Positions 47,918-56,967 of a stretch of 64,000 nt of DNA are shown here, piece after piece. The notes beneath the pieces are model-generated. The model made no database searches. It saw only the letters and a list, made by a program, of their open reading frames with translations, and was not told the DNA's origin. Each line of letters starts with the position of its first letter. Position 1 is the first letter of the stretch. The stretch comes from Frateuria soli (GTDB lineage Bacteria > Pseudomonadota > Gammaproteobacteria > Xanthomonadales > Rhodanobacteraceae): assembly GCF_021117385.1 (NCBI RefSeq), contig NZ_CP088252.1, positions 3,180,001 to 3,244,000 on the forward strand. The letters are read 5' to 3'. A program made the position numbers and the translations under genes.

Positions 47918-49537
47918 ATGTCACAAGTTACGAAAAGCGTGCTCCCTCTCCCTGCCGGGGAGAGGACCGGGGTGAGGGGCCGCTCTAGCCTCGGCCCGTC
48001 ATCAGAGCCGGCTCTTATGAAGCTCCCCGCGAGCCCCGTCCCCTCACCCCAACCCTCCCCCCCATCCTTGGTAAGAGCCGGGGGAGAGGGAGCCAAGACC
48101 GCGCGGCGTGTCCTGGCTGTGGTCATGGCCGCGCTCCTCGCCGGCTGCATCAACGTCGGGCCCGACTACCAGCCCCCGGTGGAGAAGCCGGTCACGCTGC
48201 AGGGCATCGACGCCGCGCACCAGTCCAGCGCCGCCTTCCAGGCCGACTGGTGGAAGCAGTTCAACGACCCGACGCTCGACGCCCTGATCACCCGCGCGGC
48301 AAGGAACGCCCCGGACCTGAAGATCGCCCTGGCCCACCTGAAGGAGGCTCGCGCCCTCCTCGGCACCGCGCGTTCCGGGCAGTGGCCGGACATCGAAACC
48401 GGCGCCAGCTACACGCGCAGCCGCGGCCAGACACCGGGCTTCAGCGAGCAGCGCACCACCACGATCACCTACCAGGCCGGCTTCGACGCCAGCTGGGAGC
48501 TGGACCTGTTCGGCGGCGTGCGCCGCCAGGTCGAGGCCGCGCGCGCCGACAGCGAAGCCGCGGCGGCGTCGCTGCAGGATGCGCAGGTGACGTTGTTCGC
48601 CGAGGTCGCGCGCAACTATTTCGACCTGCGTGGCGCGCAGCTGCGCATCCAAGTCGCGCAGCGCGACATCGCCAACCAGCGCGAGGCGCTGGAGGTGATC
48701 GAAAGCCGCGCCGCGCTCGGCACCGGTTCCGGGCAGGACGTCGCCAGCGCCCGCGCGCGCCTGGCCGGCGTCGAGGCCACGCTGCCGGTGCTCGCCACGC
48801 AGGCGCAGGCCGATACGTTCCGCCTGGCCGTCCTGCTGGGCGAGCGGCCGGGTGCGCTGGATATCGACCTCTCCTCCGCGCACTTCACGCCGATCGACGC
48901 CACCCTGCCGATCGGCAACGCCGATGACGTATTGCGCCGGAGGCCGGACATCCGCATTGCGCAGCGCAACCTCGCCGCCGCCACGGCGCGCATCGGCGTG
49001 GCGAAGGCGGACTGGTTCCCGCACGTGCGGCTGGGCGGTTTCCTCGGCTTCCTGGCGGGTCGCAGCAACGACTTCGGCAGCCCGCAGACGCGCGCCTGGT
49101 CGATCGCGCCCAGCATCAGCTGGTCCGGCCTCAACGTGCAGCGCGTGCGCTCGGGCGTGAAGGCGAGCGAAGCCCGCGCGGACGGCGCGCTGGCCAGCTA
49201 CCAGCGCACCGTGCTGCGCGCGCTGGAGGAAGTGGATAACGCGCTGGTCGGCTACAACCAGCAGCGCGTACGCGTGCAGCACCTGCTCGAGCAGGCGGAC
49301 CAGAGCGAACGGGCCGCGAAGCTGGCGAAGATCCGCTACGACGCCGGCGCCATCGACTACCTGGAGTTGCTCGACGCCGAGCGCACCCGGCTCTCCGCCG
49401 AGGACCAGCTGGCCGGGGCCGAGGCCGCCATCAACCTGCAGGCGATCGCGCTGTACAAGGCGCTGGGCGGCGGCTGGCAGGCCTGCGGCGATGAAACCTG
49501 TACCGGGATGGCGCAGGCCAATGGGGGCGAGCGTTAG
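47918..49537 (+). CDS. RND outer-membrane lipoprotein, OprN/NodT family
   Basis: 539 residues, starting one base after the permease stop. The mature lipoprotein begins at the cysteine in VMAALLAGC and continues INVGPDYQPP, the usual NodT start. The rest (about 90-525) is the TolC-like trimeric channel with two repeats (ARNYFDLRGAQ, RRPDIRIAQRNLAAATARI). The signal region is abnormal: MSQVTKS and the hydrophobic core are separated by 51 codons from a palindromic element. An internal start, for example TTG at about 48068, could restore a normal signal peptide; this was not resolved. Confidence 0.9.
   Translation: MSQVTKSVLPLPAGERTGVRGRSSLGPSSEPALMKLPASPVPSPQPSPPSLVRAGGEGAKTARRVLAVVMAALLAGCINVGPDYQPPVEKPVTLQGIDAAHQSSAAFQADWWKQFNDPTLDALITRAARNAPDLKIALAHLKEARALLGTARSGQWPDIETGASYTRSRGQTPGFSEQRTTTITYQAGFDASWELDLFGGVRRQVEAARADSEAAAASLQDAQVTLFAEVARNYFDLRGAQLRIQVAQRDIANQREALEVIESRAALGTGSGQDVASARARLAGVEATLPVLATQAQADTFRLAVLLGERPGALDIDLSSAHFTPIDATLPIGNADDVLRRRPDIRIAQRNLAAATARIGVAKADWFPHVRLGGFLGFLAGRSNDFGSPQTRAWSIAPSISWSGLNVQRVRSGVKASEARADGALASYQRTVLRALEEVDNALVGYNQQRVRVQHLLEQADQSERAAKLAKIRYDAGAIDYLELLDAERTRLSAEDQLAGAEAAINLQAIALYKALGGGWQACGDETCTGMAQANGGER
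47941..48093. mobile_element. 153-bp MITE-like palindromic element inside the oprN-like gene
   Basis: It begins GCTCCCTCTCCC and ends GGGAGAGGGAGC, so the terminal inverted repeats are at least 12 bp. Inner arms (GGTGAGGGGC at left and CCCCTCACCCC at right) pair again. Its length is exactly 51 codons and it contains no in-frame stop, so the host gene stays open. The family recurs at 31714-31830. Confidence 0.7.
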
Positions 49538-49573
49538 TCCGGTGCGGGACCGCTACCGACCCCGCTTCGGGCA

Positions 49574-49597
49574 CCTTTCCCCGTACACCGGGGAAGG
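49574..49597. repeat. Short palindrome between convergent genes
   Basis: CCTTTCCCCG at 49574-49583 and CGGGGAAGG at 49589-49597 form a hairpin with a 5-nt centre. It lies between the pump operon and the AI-2E-family gene and may end transcription; no T-run follows. Confidence 0.6.
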
Positions 49598-49644
49598 ACT
49601 GGACGCGCCGGACCCCGAGCCTTCCGGGGCCAGGCCACGCCACG

Positions 49645-50781
49645 CTAGCGTTGCACCATCACCGCGAACCAGCCCCACCCCCGTACCCGCTCGGTGATCA
49701 GCTTGGCGCTGGTGAGCATCGGCACCGCGAGCAGCGCGCCGGGGATGCCCCACAGCCAGCCCCACACCAGGAGCCAGATCAGGATGGCGATCGGCGACAG
49801 CCGCATGCGGTGGCCCTGGATCATCGGCGTGATCAGGTTGCCTTCGATCGCGGTCATGCCGGCAAAGGTCAACGCCGGCAGCAGCGCCGTGCCCAGGTCG
49901 TGCGAGTGGATCATGCCGACCAGCCCCAGCACGATGGTGGTGGTGATCGCGCCCACGTAGGGAATGAAGTTGGCCGTCATCGCCACCGCGCCCCACAGCA
50001 GCGGATCGGGCATGTCGTAAAGCCACAGCATCAGCGTGGTCAGCGCACCGAGGCTGGCGTTGATCAGCAGCGCGGTGAGCAGGTAGCGCGACACTTCGAT
50101 CTGGATACTGCGAACGATTTCCACCGCATGTCGCTTGTAGGCGAAGCCGGGCGAGATCTCCACCAGTCTTCGCAACAGCGAGTCGCCGTAGACAAGGAAG
50201 AAGAACACCAGCAGCACCACGGTAAGTATGGCCGCCAGCACCTTGGGCGCGGTGGAGACCACGTCCCAGGCGGAGATCGCCACCGTGGCCGACTGCGGCA
50301 CGGTGCGTACCGGGCCGCCGACCAGCGTCTGCGTGGCGCGGTTGGCCGCCTCCAGCGGCTTGGTGACGCTGCGCAGCTTGGGCACGAAGCTGCGGATCGC
50401 CGCCGGTGCGCCATGGAACCAGCCCAGCGCCGGCTGCGCCAGCGCGCCGACACCCGCGCCCAGCCCGGCCAGCAAGGCGACCACCAGCACGCTGGCGGTG
50501 AGCCAGCGCGGTAACCGGTGGCGGGCGCCGGACGCCACGATCGGGTTGAGCGCCAACCCGATGAAGGCGGCCAGCACCAGCGGGATCAGCAGGACGCGGG
50601 AAATCGTGACGGTGTACAGCAACGCCAGCACCAGCAACGCGTTGAGTACCACGCGCACCGCCAGCAGGTGCCTGCGCAGGCTGCGCGCGAAGCGCAACTG
50701 GGGCGAGCCGGCGATCGGTGCCGGCACGGTCGCCGACGCGTCGACCGCAGCCGGCGCGACGACCGGATCGGGGCCGTTCAT
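49645..50781 (-). CDS. AI-2E-family (PerM-like) membrane protein
   Basis: 378 residues with about seven or eight hydrophobic helices in the AI-2E transporter pattern: an N-terminal pair, a central amphipathic region, and the conserved C-terminal blocks NFIPYVGAITTT, IEGNLITPMIQGHRM and GIPGALLAVPMLTSAKLI. Members are mostly general permeases or Na+/H+ antiporters; AI-2 export is proven for few. Its start overlaps the preceding gene's stop by 4 bp. Confidence 0.85.
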   Translation of the reverse strand: MNGPDPVVAPAAVDASATVPAPIAGSPQLRFARSLRRHLLAVRVVLNALLVLALLYTVTISRVLLIPLVLAAFIGLALNPIVASGARHRLPRWLTASVLVVALLAGLGAGVGALAQPALGWFHGAPAAIRSFVPKLRSVTKPLEAANRATQTLVGGPVRTVPQSATVAISAWDVVSTAPKVLAAILTVVLLVFFFLVYGDSLLRRLVEISPGFAYKRHAVEIVRSIQIEVSRYLLTALLINASLGALTTLMLWLYDMPDPLLWGAVAMTANFIPYVGAITTTIVLGLVGMIHSHDLGTALLPALTFAGMTAIEGNLITPMIQGHRMRLSPIAILIWLLVWGWLWGIPGALLAVPMLTSAKLITERVRGWGWFAVMVQR

Positions 50782-51074
50782 ACGTCCTCGGCGGCGCTCT
50801 GCGCGGCAGTGTGCGCGGCCAGGAAACTGGCGCCGATGGTCGTGGCTTCGTGCAGCAGCGCACCGAACAGATGATTCATGCCGGGCAGGTGCGACGGCCT
50901 GGCGTGGGAGTGCCCGAGCAGGAAACCGCCCGCCGCCGCGGCGCCGAGGATCACGAACGGGTGGCGCTCGCCCCGTGCCAGCAGGGCCGAGGCGGGGAGC
51001 GCGACTGCGTGGCGCGCCTCGTGCATCCGCTGTTGCGCGGCGCGTACCCGCGCGTGTTCGCCGAACATGCTCAT
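50778..51074 (-). CDS. Small YqjK-position membrane-associated protein
   Basis: 98 residues. One short hydrophobic stretch (about 40-55, FVILGAAAAGGFLLGHSHA) and an Ala/His-rich C-terminus are visible. It lies after the YqjE-like gene, like yqjK in the E. coli yqjDEK operon, but sequence similarity is not clear. Its start overlaps the YqjE-like stop (ATGA) and its stop overlaps the next start, so all three are tightly coupled. Confidence 0.7.
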   Translation of the reverse strand: MSMFGEHARVRAAQQRMHEARHAVALPASALLARGERHPFVILGAAAAGGFLLGHSHARPSHLPGMNHLFGALLHEATTIGASFLAAHTAAQSAAEDV

Positions 51075-51523
51075 GCCGCGTCCTCCCGCTCTACCCGGCG
51101 GCGGGCCCGCGCCCGCGTCTCGCGCATCATCGCACCCCACTCGGTGCGCGTGACGGGAAGGCTCATCCAGTGCATGCAGCGGCGGAAGAACAGGATGGCC
51201 GCAAGCATGAAGACCAGTTGCAGCACGGACAGCGTCACCAGCGCCCAGGCCCAGGACCCGAACCATTTGGCCAGCAGCACGCCGACCAGTGCCAGCAGGC
51301 TCAGGCCAAGGCCGACCCCGGCGACGGTGGCGGCCAGGCCGGCCAGCAGCATCCACGAGAGTGCGCTGCGGGCCAGCCCCACTTCGGCCGACAGCAGCTC
51401 CAGCTGCGCACCGAACAGGTCCTTGATGGCGTGGCCGAGCCCGGTGAGCTCGGCGAGCACGCCCGAGGGCGGTGCCGCGCCAGCGGTCCCGTCATCGGTG
51501 GTTTCATGTTCGGCCTCTGGCAT
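51071..51523 (-). CDS. Phage-holin-family (DUF1469/YqjE-like) membrane protein
   Basis: 150 residues with two adjacent transmembrane hairpins (about 55-80 and 85-113) and basic ends. The family is named holin superfamily III, but in chromosomes it corresponds to YqjE, a stationary-phase inner-membrane protein. No phage genes are nearby. It overlaps the following gene by 4 bp. Confidence 0.8.
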   Translation of the reverse strand: MPEAEHETTDDGTAGAAPPSGVLAELTGLGHAIKDLFGAQLELLSAEVGLARSALSWMLLAGLAATVAGVGLGLSLLALVGVLLAKWFGSWAWALVTLSVLQLVFMLAAILFFRRCMHWMSLPVTRTEWGAMMRETRARARRRVEREDAA

Positions 51524-51548
51524 CCCTGGCACTCGTCGGTTGGAGGGG

Positions 51549-51992
51549 TCAGCGACGCAGGATACGGCCGAGCAGCCAGCCGGCGCCGACCGCGATGGCG
51601 ATCGACTGCATCGGCTTCTCGCGCACGTACTCGCGCGCCTGGTCCATCCAGAGCTCGGCCTTGTCCATGGTCTCGTCGCGCATCTGGCGGCCACGCTCGC
51701 TCAGGTCGGCGGCCTTGTCGCTGGCCCGGTGCGCAGCGTCCGCGGTCCGGTCGGCCGCATGGTGGACGCCTGCCTCGACCCGGTCGGCGGTGGCGTTGAC
51801 TGCCTGCTTGGTGCGAGCCACCGCCTCGGAGGTGGCGTGCTTGACGCGCTCGGCGCCCTGATCAATGCGGGTGTGCGCCTTGGGGGTATCCAGCGAATCG
51901 GCCGCATCGGAGGCGGCCATGGCCGGATTCGACGCGGCCGGATTCGAACCGGGGTCGCGCGGCGTGGACGAGCTGTGGATCGGATGGGTCAT
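51549..51992 (-). CDS. YqjD/ElaB (DUF883)-like ribosome-associated membrane protein
   Basis: 147 residues. A long polar helical domain rich in Ala, Asp and Lys (about 35-120) ends in a C-terminal hydrophobic anchor (SIAIAVGAGWLLGRILRR). This is the layout of DUF883 proteins such as E. coli YqjD, which anchor inactive ribosomes to the membrane in stationary phase. It is the first gene of the operon with YqjE-like and the next genes. Confidence 0.82.
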   Translation of the reverse strand: MTHPIHSSSTPRDPGSNPAASNPAMAASDAADSLDTPKAHTRIDQGAERVKHATSEAVARTKQAVNATADRVEAGVHHAADRTADAAHRASDKAADLSERGRQMRDETMDKAELWMDQAREYVREKPMQSIAIAVGAGWLLGRILRR

Positions 51993-52028
51993 GGCGTTCT
52001 CCCGGTGGGTGGTGACGACGACGCCGCC

Positions 52029-52184
52029 TCAACTGGCGCGGCGGAAGAAGGCGATGATCGCCAGAATCAGGAAGATGACGAACAGGATTTTAGCGATGCC
52101 CGCCGCGGCGCCGGCAATGCCGCCGAAGCCGAGGATGGCAGCAATGATCGCGATGACCAGAAAGACGATGGCGTAATGCAGCAT
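52029..52184 (-). CDS. DUF1328 (YtjA-like) membrane peptide
   Basis: 51 residues, two short hydrophobic helices ([20 protein letters not shown] and a second segment, then FFRRAS). Matches the DUF1328/YtjA small inner-membrane family, function unknown. GAGGAAG lies before the ATG at 52184, so the longer frame (to 52256) is not used. Confidence 0.82.
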   Translation of the reverse strand: MLHYAIVFLVIAIIAAILGFGGIAGAAAGIAKILFVIFLILAIIAFFRRAS

Positions 52185-52310
52185 GACGACTTCCTCATGA
52201 GTGAGAGACGATCCCCTTCCTGGGCCGGCCTGCGAGGCCCGATGCGACTCATTCATCCACAGGGGTCGCCATCTGCACGTGAAGAGGCGCGTGCCGGTGC
52301 TCCCTCTCGT

Positions 52311-52931
52311 TCACTTCGCGTCCGGATTGATCGCATAGGTGCCGGTCAACGCGACGCTGGCCAGCACGTGGCCGTCCATCGCCTTGCGCAACTGGTCGAG
52401 GCTGAAGCCGGGAGGCAGGCCCAGGCTGGGGACGTCCAGCGCGTGCAGTTCGAAGCGATAGCGATGCACGCGCGCGTCGTTCCAGGGCGGGCAGGGTCCG
52501 TCGTAGCCGAGATAGGTGCCGGCCATCTGCGGGTCGGAGGCGAACCAGCCACTGTAGTCGTTCTCGCCCTGGTGGCTGCCGGCCGGACCGGTCGGCGTGC
52601 GCTTGCCATGCGGCGTGACGCCGTCGCTGCACGAACCGTGGCCGAGCTCGCCGCATTCGGCGGGAATGTCGGCCATCAGCCAGTGCACGAAGTCGGTGCG
52701 CGGCAGGTCGGCGCTGACCGTGCGGCCTTCCTGGTTGACGTCGTCGCCGCGGCTGGGCGCATCGCCGTCGATGCAGGTAAGCACGAACGAGCGTGTGCCC
52801 GGCGGCGCATCGCGCCAGGCCAGGTGCGGGTTGCGGTTGTCGGACAGGGCGATCGGGTCGCCCGGCTTGCCGAAGGCGCACCCGGGCGGGATCGGCTGGC
52901 CGTCCCGGAAGTCGTCGCTGCGTAGTTGCAT
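52311..52931 (-). CDS. YbhB/PEBP-family protein
   Basis: 206 residues of the phosphatidylethanolamine-binding / Raf-kinase-inhibitor-like fold: NPHLAWRDAPPGTRSF, the ligand-site DFVHWLMADIP, GYDGPCPPWND and HRYRFELHAL. Bacterial members (YbhB, YbcL) lack a settled function. No signal peptide is visible, so a cytosolic location is expected. Confidence 0.88.
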   Translation of the reverse strand: MQLRSDDFRDGQPIPPGCAFGKPGDPIALSDNRNPHLAWRDAPPGTRSFVLTCIDGDAPSRGDDVNQEGRTVSADLPRTDFVHWLMADIPAECGELGHGSCSDGVTPHGKRTPTGPAGSHQGENDYSGWFASDPQMAGTYLGYDGPCPPWNDARVHRYRFELHALDVPSLGLPPGFSLDQLRKAMDGHVLASVALTGTYAINPDAK

Positions 52932-52991
52932 GGGTGTTCCTCTTCAGGTTGCGGGAAAGTCGGCTCCCTCTCCCGGAGGGAGCGGAAGGCT

Positions 52992-54080
52992 TCAACGCCC
53001 GTACGTCACGCGATACACCGCGCCGGCCGTGTCATCACTGACCAGCAAGCTGCCGTCGGGCAGGGGCTGCACGTCCACCGGCCGGCCCCAGGCCTGTTCG
53101 TCCTGCTCGAAGCCGGTAATGAAAGGCTCGTAGGAAGCCACCTTCTCGCCATCCAGCCGCACGACCATCACGCGGTAGCCGGACTTCTCCGTGCGGTTCC
53201 ACGAGCCGTGTTCGGCGATGAAGATCGCGCCCCGGTAGCGCGCCGGGAACTGCTCGCCGGTGTAGAACCGCATACCCAGCGAAGCGACGTGGGCACCCAG
53301 CTTGAGCACCGGCGGCGCATAGTCCCGGCACCGATGGCCCTTGCCGAACTCCGGGTCGGCGATGTCGCCCTGGTGGCAGTAGGGATAGCCGAAATGCTGG
53401 CCGACGCGGTCGAGCCGGTTGAGCTCGTCGCTGGGCACCTCGTCGCCGAGCAGGTCGCGGCCGTTGTCGGTGAACCACAGCTTGCCGGTGGACGGCCGCC
53501 AGTCGAAGCCGACCGTGTTGCGGATGCCGTAGGCGACGTCCGTGAGGCCCGTGCCGTCCGGATTCATGCGCGTCAGCTTGGCGTAGTCCTTGTCCTTGTC
53601 GCAGAGGTTGCACGGCGCGCCGATCGGCACGTACAGCTTGCCGTCCGGGCCGAAGGCGATGAACTTCCAGCCGTGGTGCGTCTCGGTGGGAAACTTGCCG
53701 TAGACCAGTTCGGGCCCGGGCGGGTCGTCCAGGTGATTCTCGATGTCGCGCAACACCAGGATGCGGCTCACCGCCGAAACGTAGAGGTCGCCCTGATGGA
53801 ACGCCACGCCGACCGGCAGCTGCAGACCGCTGGCGACCACGCGCACCTTTTCCGCGCGGCCATCGTGGTCGGCGTCGGTCAGCGCGTAGACCTTGCCGGC
53901 ATCCATCGAACCGACGAACACGGTGCCCCTGGCGCCCACCGCCAGTTCGCGCGCCTGCGGAACCTGGTCGGAGTAGACGGCGATGTGGAAACCCACGGGC
54001 AGGACCAGCCGGTCGAGCGCGGGAGCCGCCCAGGCGGACGCCGCGGACAGGGCCAGCAACAACACGAACAGCGGACGCAT
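52992..54080 (-). CDS. Secreted PQQ-dependent sugar dehydrogenase-like beta-propeller
   Basis: 362 residues with a signal peptide (residues 1-18). Six-bladed propeller features of the soluble glucose/sorbosone dehydrogenase family are seen: LPVGVAFHQGDLYVS, GPDGKLYVPIGAPCNLC with paired cysteines, and FIAEHGSWNR. Predicted periplasmic oxidation of a sugar using PQQ; both substrate and cofactor are inferred from family. It is divergent from the AAA ATPase gene. Confidence 0.8.
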   Translation of the reverse strand: MRPLFVLLLALSAASAWAAPALDRLVLPVGFHIAVYSDQVPQARELAVGARGTVFVGSMDAGKVYALTDADHDGRAEKVRVVASGLQLPVGVAFHQGDLYVSAVSRILVLRDIENHLDDPPGPELVYGKFPTETHHGWKFIAFGPDGKLYVPIGAPCNLCDKDKDYAKLTRMNPDGTGLTDVAYGIRNTVGFDWRPSTGKLWFTDNGRDLLGDEVPSDELNRLDRVGQHFGYPYCHQGDIADPEFGKGHRCRDYAPPVLKLGAHVASLGMRFYTGEQFPARYRGAIFIAEHGSWNRTEKSGYRVMVVRLDGEKVASYEPFITGFEQDEQAWGRPVDVQPLPDGSLLVSDDTAGAVYRVTYGR

Positions 54081-54208
54081 GGCGCTCTCCTTTGCATGCG
54101 GAAGGGCCAGCGTAACGCCGGCGCCGTGAAGCGCGAAAGGATGGGACCGCCCGGGAATGGGTGTCCGTCGCGGCCCCTGCTACCGTAACTGCCTCACACG
54201 GGGGACAC

Positions 54209-55684
54209 ATGAGCGAACTGGACGACCTGGCTACCCTGGTCCGCGCGGCCACGCCGTTGCTGGTGATCGAGACGGTGGACGAGCAACGCGTGATCGAGTG
54301 CTTCCGCCATGTCATCGCGCAGTCGTTGCGGCCGCTGTGGCGCTGGACGCTGACCGACGGCCTGGGCCGGCTGGATTTCGTCCAGCCGGCCGGCGGGGAC
54401 ATCGCGCCGGACGCCGGCGCCACGCTGGACGCCATCCGCGCCGCCGACGAGCGCGGCGTCTACCTGCTGTTCGATTTCCACCCGTTCCTGCGCTACGCGA
54501 TGAGCCTGCGCCAGACGCGCGAGATCGTGCAGCGGCAGAAGAGCGCGGCACACACCCTCGTGCTGGTCGGCGCGAAGATCGAGCTGCCCGACGAACTCGA
54601 AGCGCTGGCCACCCGCGTGCCGCTGGCCCTGCCGGACCTGAAGGAACTGGCCGGCATCCTGCGCGGCGAGGCGGCCGCCTGGCAGCGCGAGCAGGGGCGG
54701 CGGCTGGAGGTCGACGGCGACGCCGCGCGCACGCTCGTGCGCAACCTGGTCGGTTTGTCGGCGCCGGACGCACGGCGCGTCGTGCGCAAGCTGATCTACA
54801 ACGACGGCGCGCTCGGTGCGGCCGACCTGCCGGAGCTGATGCGCTCGAAGTTCGACCTGCTCAACCGTTCGGGACTGCTGCATTACGAGTACGCCACCGC
54901 GAGCTTCGCCGATGTCGCCGGCGTGGCGCGGCTCAATGCCTGGATCGAGCGCCGGCGCGCGGTGTTCCTGGACCCGCAGCCGGCGCTCGATCCACCCAGG
55001 GGCGTGTTGCTGCTGGGCGTACAGGGCTGCGGCAAGAGCCTGGCGGCCAAGGCCACCGCCGGCGGTTTCGGCGTGCCACTGGTGCGGCTTGATTTCGGCA
55101 CGCTGTACGACAAGTACCAGGGCGAGACCGAGAAGAACCTGCGCGAGGCGCTGGCCAGCGTGGAACTGCTCGCGCCCTGCGTGCTGTGGATCGACGAGAT
55201 CGAGAAGGGCCTGGCCAGCGGCGGCAGCGAGGACGGCGGCGTGTCACGCCGCGTGCTCGGCTACCTGCTCACCTGGATGGCCGAACGCAAGGCCAAGGTA
55301 TTCGTGGTCGCCACCGCCAACGCGGTCGACCAGTTGCCCGCCGAACTGTTGCGCAAGGGCCGCTTCGACGAGATCTTCTTCGTCGACCTGCCCTCGCCCG
55401 CGGCACGCGCGGCGGTGTTCGGGCTGCACCTGAAGCGGCGCAAACTGGACCCCTCGACCTTCGACCTGCCGGCCCTGGCCGCCGCGAGCGAGGGCTTCTG
55501 CGGCGCAGAGATCGAACAGGCCATCGTCAGTGCGCTGTACGACACCGCCGGCAGCGGTACCCCGCCGGACCAGGCGGCACTGTCCCGCTCGCTGGCGCAG
55601 ACCCGGCCGTTGTCGGTGCTGATGCGCGAGCAGGTGCAGGCCCTGCGCGAATGGGCGCTCGAACGCTGCATTCCGGCCGACTGA
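54209..55684 (+). CDS. Ycf46-like AAA+ ATPase
   Basis: 491 residues. A helical N-terminal domain (1-230) is followed by a AAA+ module with Walker A GVQGCGKS (about 270), Walker B CVLWIDEIEKG (about 330) and a C-terminal lid. The N-terminal PLLVIETVDEQRVIE and length match the COG0464 Ycf46-type proteins of cyanobacteria and plastids, linked to CO2 and photosynthesis regulation there; its role in proteobacteria is unknown. A GGGGGAC site lies before the ATG. Confidence 0.85.
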   Translation: MSELDDLATLVRAATPLLVIETVDEQRVIECFRHVIAQSLRPLWRWTLTDGLGRLDFVQPAGGDIAPDAGATLDAIRAADERGVYLLFDFHPFLRYAMSLRQTREIVQRQKSAAHTLVLVGAKIELPDELEALATRVPLALPDLKELAGILRGEAAAWQREQGRRLEVDGDAARTLVRNLVGLSAPDARRVVRKLIYNDGALGAADLPELMRSKFDLLNRSGLLHYEYATASFADVAGVARLNAWIERRRAVFLDPQPALDPPRGVLLLGVQGCGKSLAAKATAGGFGVPLVRLDFGTLYDKYQGETEKNLREALASVELLAPCVLWIDEIEKGLASGGSEDGGVSRRVLGYLLTWMAERKAKVFVVATANAVDQLPAELLRKGRFDEIFFVDLPSPAARAAVFGLHLKRRKLDPSTFDLPALAAASEGFCGAEIEQAIVSALYDTAGSGTPPDQAALSRSLAQTRPLSVLMREQVQALREWALERCIPAD

Positions 55685-55993
55685 ATCTCCCGACCCCTGC
55701 TCGCCGTTGTCGAGCACTGCCGGCGGACAGCCTCTTCACTGGCGAGAGGGGTTGGGGTTAGGGGTTGCCCGGCCCCGGACGGGTGTTCCCTCCGCAGCGG
55801 AGACGGGGGCAAACGCTGCCCGCGCGCATGCAAATGTTGCAGCCGCAGGCAAATCTTGCGGCCTTCCCGCGCGGGCGAACACCCGCAAACCGTGCGGCCA
55901 GGCAAGGGCACGGTTCTTGCCGCTTTGCGGGAACCCCGCGGCCGGTGCTTCGCGCCGGCCGCATCCCTTCCGCAGACGACAAAGGATCTTCCC
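55685..55993. other. 309-bp leader of the manganese catalase gene
   Basis: No credible gene. It holds fragments of the CTCACCCC repeat family (GAGAGGGGTTGGGG near 55745) and two direct GCAAATNTTGC copies (about 55830-55860). An 11-bp hairpin (arms 55938-55948 and 55952-55962) sits 31 bp before the ATG. AAAGGA precedes the ATG as the ribosome binding site. Confidence 0.7.
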
Positions 55994-56890
55994 ATGTTCG
56001 CTCACAACAAACGCCTGCAGTACACGGTGCGGGTTTCCGAGTGCAATCCGGCGCTAGCCAACCTCATGCTCGAGCAGTTCGGCGGCCCGCAGGGCGAGCT
56101 TGCCGCGGCGATGCGCTACTTCACCCAGGCGCTGGCCGAGGACGATCCCGGTCGCAAGGACATGCTGCTGGACATCGCCACCGAGGAGCTCAGCCACCTC
56201 GAAGTCATCGGCACCATCGTGGGCATGCTCAACAAGGGCGCCAAGGGCAAGCTTGCCGAAGGCGTCGAGGAGCAGGCGCAGATGTTCCGCGAGCTGCAGG
56301 GCGCCGGCAACGACTCGCACGTGACCCAGGTGCTGTACGGCGGCGGCCCGGCGCTCACCAACTCCGGCGGCCAGTTGTGGACGGCCGGCTACATCGACTC
56401 GATCGGCGAGCCGACCGCCGACCTGCGCTCCAACATCGCCGCCGAGGCACGCGCCAAGATCGTCTACGAGCGCCTGATCAACGTCACCGCCGATGCCGGC
56501 GTGCGCGAGGCACTGGGCTTCCTGATGACCCGCGAGATCGCCCACCAGCAATCCTTCGAGAAGGCGCTCTACGCGATCCAGCCGAACTTCCCGCCGGGCA
56601 AGCTGCCGGGCAAGCCTGAGTTCGCCGACATGTACGTCAACACCTCGCAGGGCGAGGGCGACATGCGCGGACCGTGGAACAGCGACGACAATTTCCAGTA
56701 CGTCAGCGACCGCGAGAAGATGCTCGCGATGGACGGCGGCAGTGGCGTGCCGGAAGTGGCGCTGGACGACCGCCAGCGCGAGGTGCTGAAGCAGATGGCC
56801 CAGCGCACGCGCTCCAACCCGTCGATCAACCCTGAGACTGGCGCCGATCTTGGCCGCAGTGGCGGCCAGCCGCCAGGCACCCGCCACTAG
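55994..56890 (+). CDS. Manganese catalase
   Basis: 298-residue non-heme catalase of the ferritin-like fold that breaks down hydrogen peroxide at a di-manganese centre. The metal ligands appear in order: glutamate in GPQGELAAAM, Glu/His in EELSHLEVIG, Glu in EARAKIVYER and Glu/His in EIAHQQSF. The Ser/Gly-rich C-terminal tail (about 265-298) is typical. Its location among envelope-stress genes fits a role in peroxide defence or desiccation survival. Confidence 0.93.
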   Translation: MFAHNKRLQYTVRVSECNPALANLMLEQFGGPQGELAAAMRYFTQALAEDDPGRKDMLLDIATEELSHLEVIGTIVGMLNKGAKGKLAEGVEEQAQMFRELQGAGNDSHVTQVLYGGGPALTNSGGQLWTAGYIDSIGEPTADLRSNIAAEARAKIVYERLINVTADAGVREALGFLMTREIAHQQSFEKALYAIQPNFPPGKLPGKPEFADMYVNTSQGEGDMRGPWNSDDNFQYVSDREKMLAMDGGSGVPEVALDDRQREVLKQMAQRTRSNPSINPETGADLGRSGGQPPGTRH

Positions 56891-56902
56891 GCGAACCGGC
56901 AC

Positions 56903-56956
56903 GTGAGGAGCCCACTCGTGGGCGATGCTCTTCGTCGCCCGCAGGTGGGCTCCTGC
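56903..56956. repeat. Variant REP-like palindrome
   Basis: GTGAGGAGCCCACTCGTGGGCGA and CGTCGCCCGCAGGTGGGCTCCTGC are inverted copies. The core is GGAGCCCAC instead of GGAGCGCAC, so it is a sub-type. It lies between convergent catalase and ZIP genes. Confidence 0.75.
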
Positions 56957-56967
56957 ATGCGTTCGGG

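Noticed and set aside
45283..48153. 956-codon open frame opposite the RND permease
   Set aside because: Composition is His/Arg/Gln-rich and typical of an antisense shadow; the plus-strand permease is certain.
51071..51523. Prophage holin
   Set aside because: No phage genes nearby; the family has common chromosomal YqjE-type members and the gene order matches yqjDEK.
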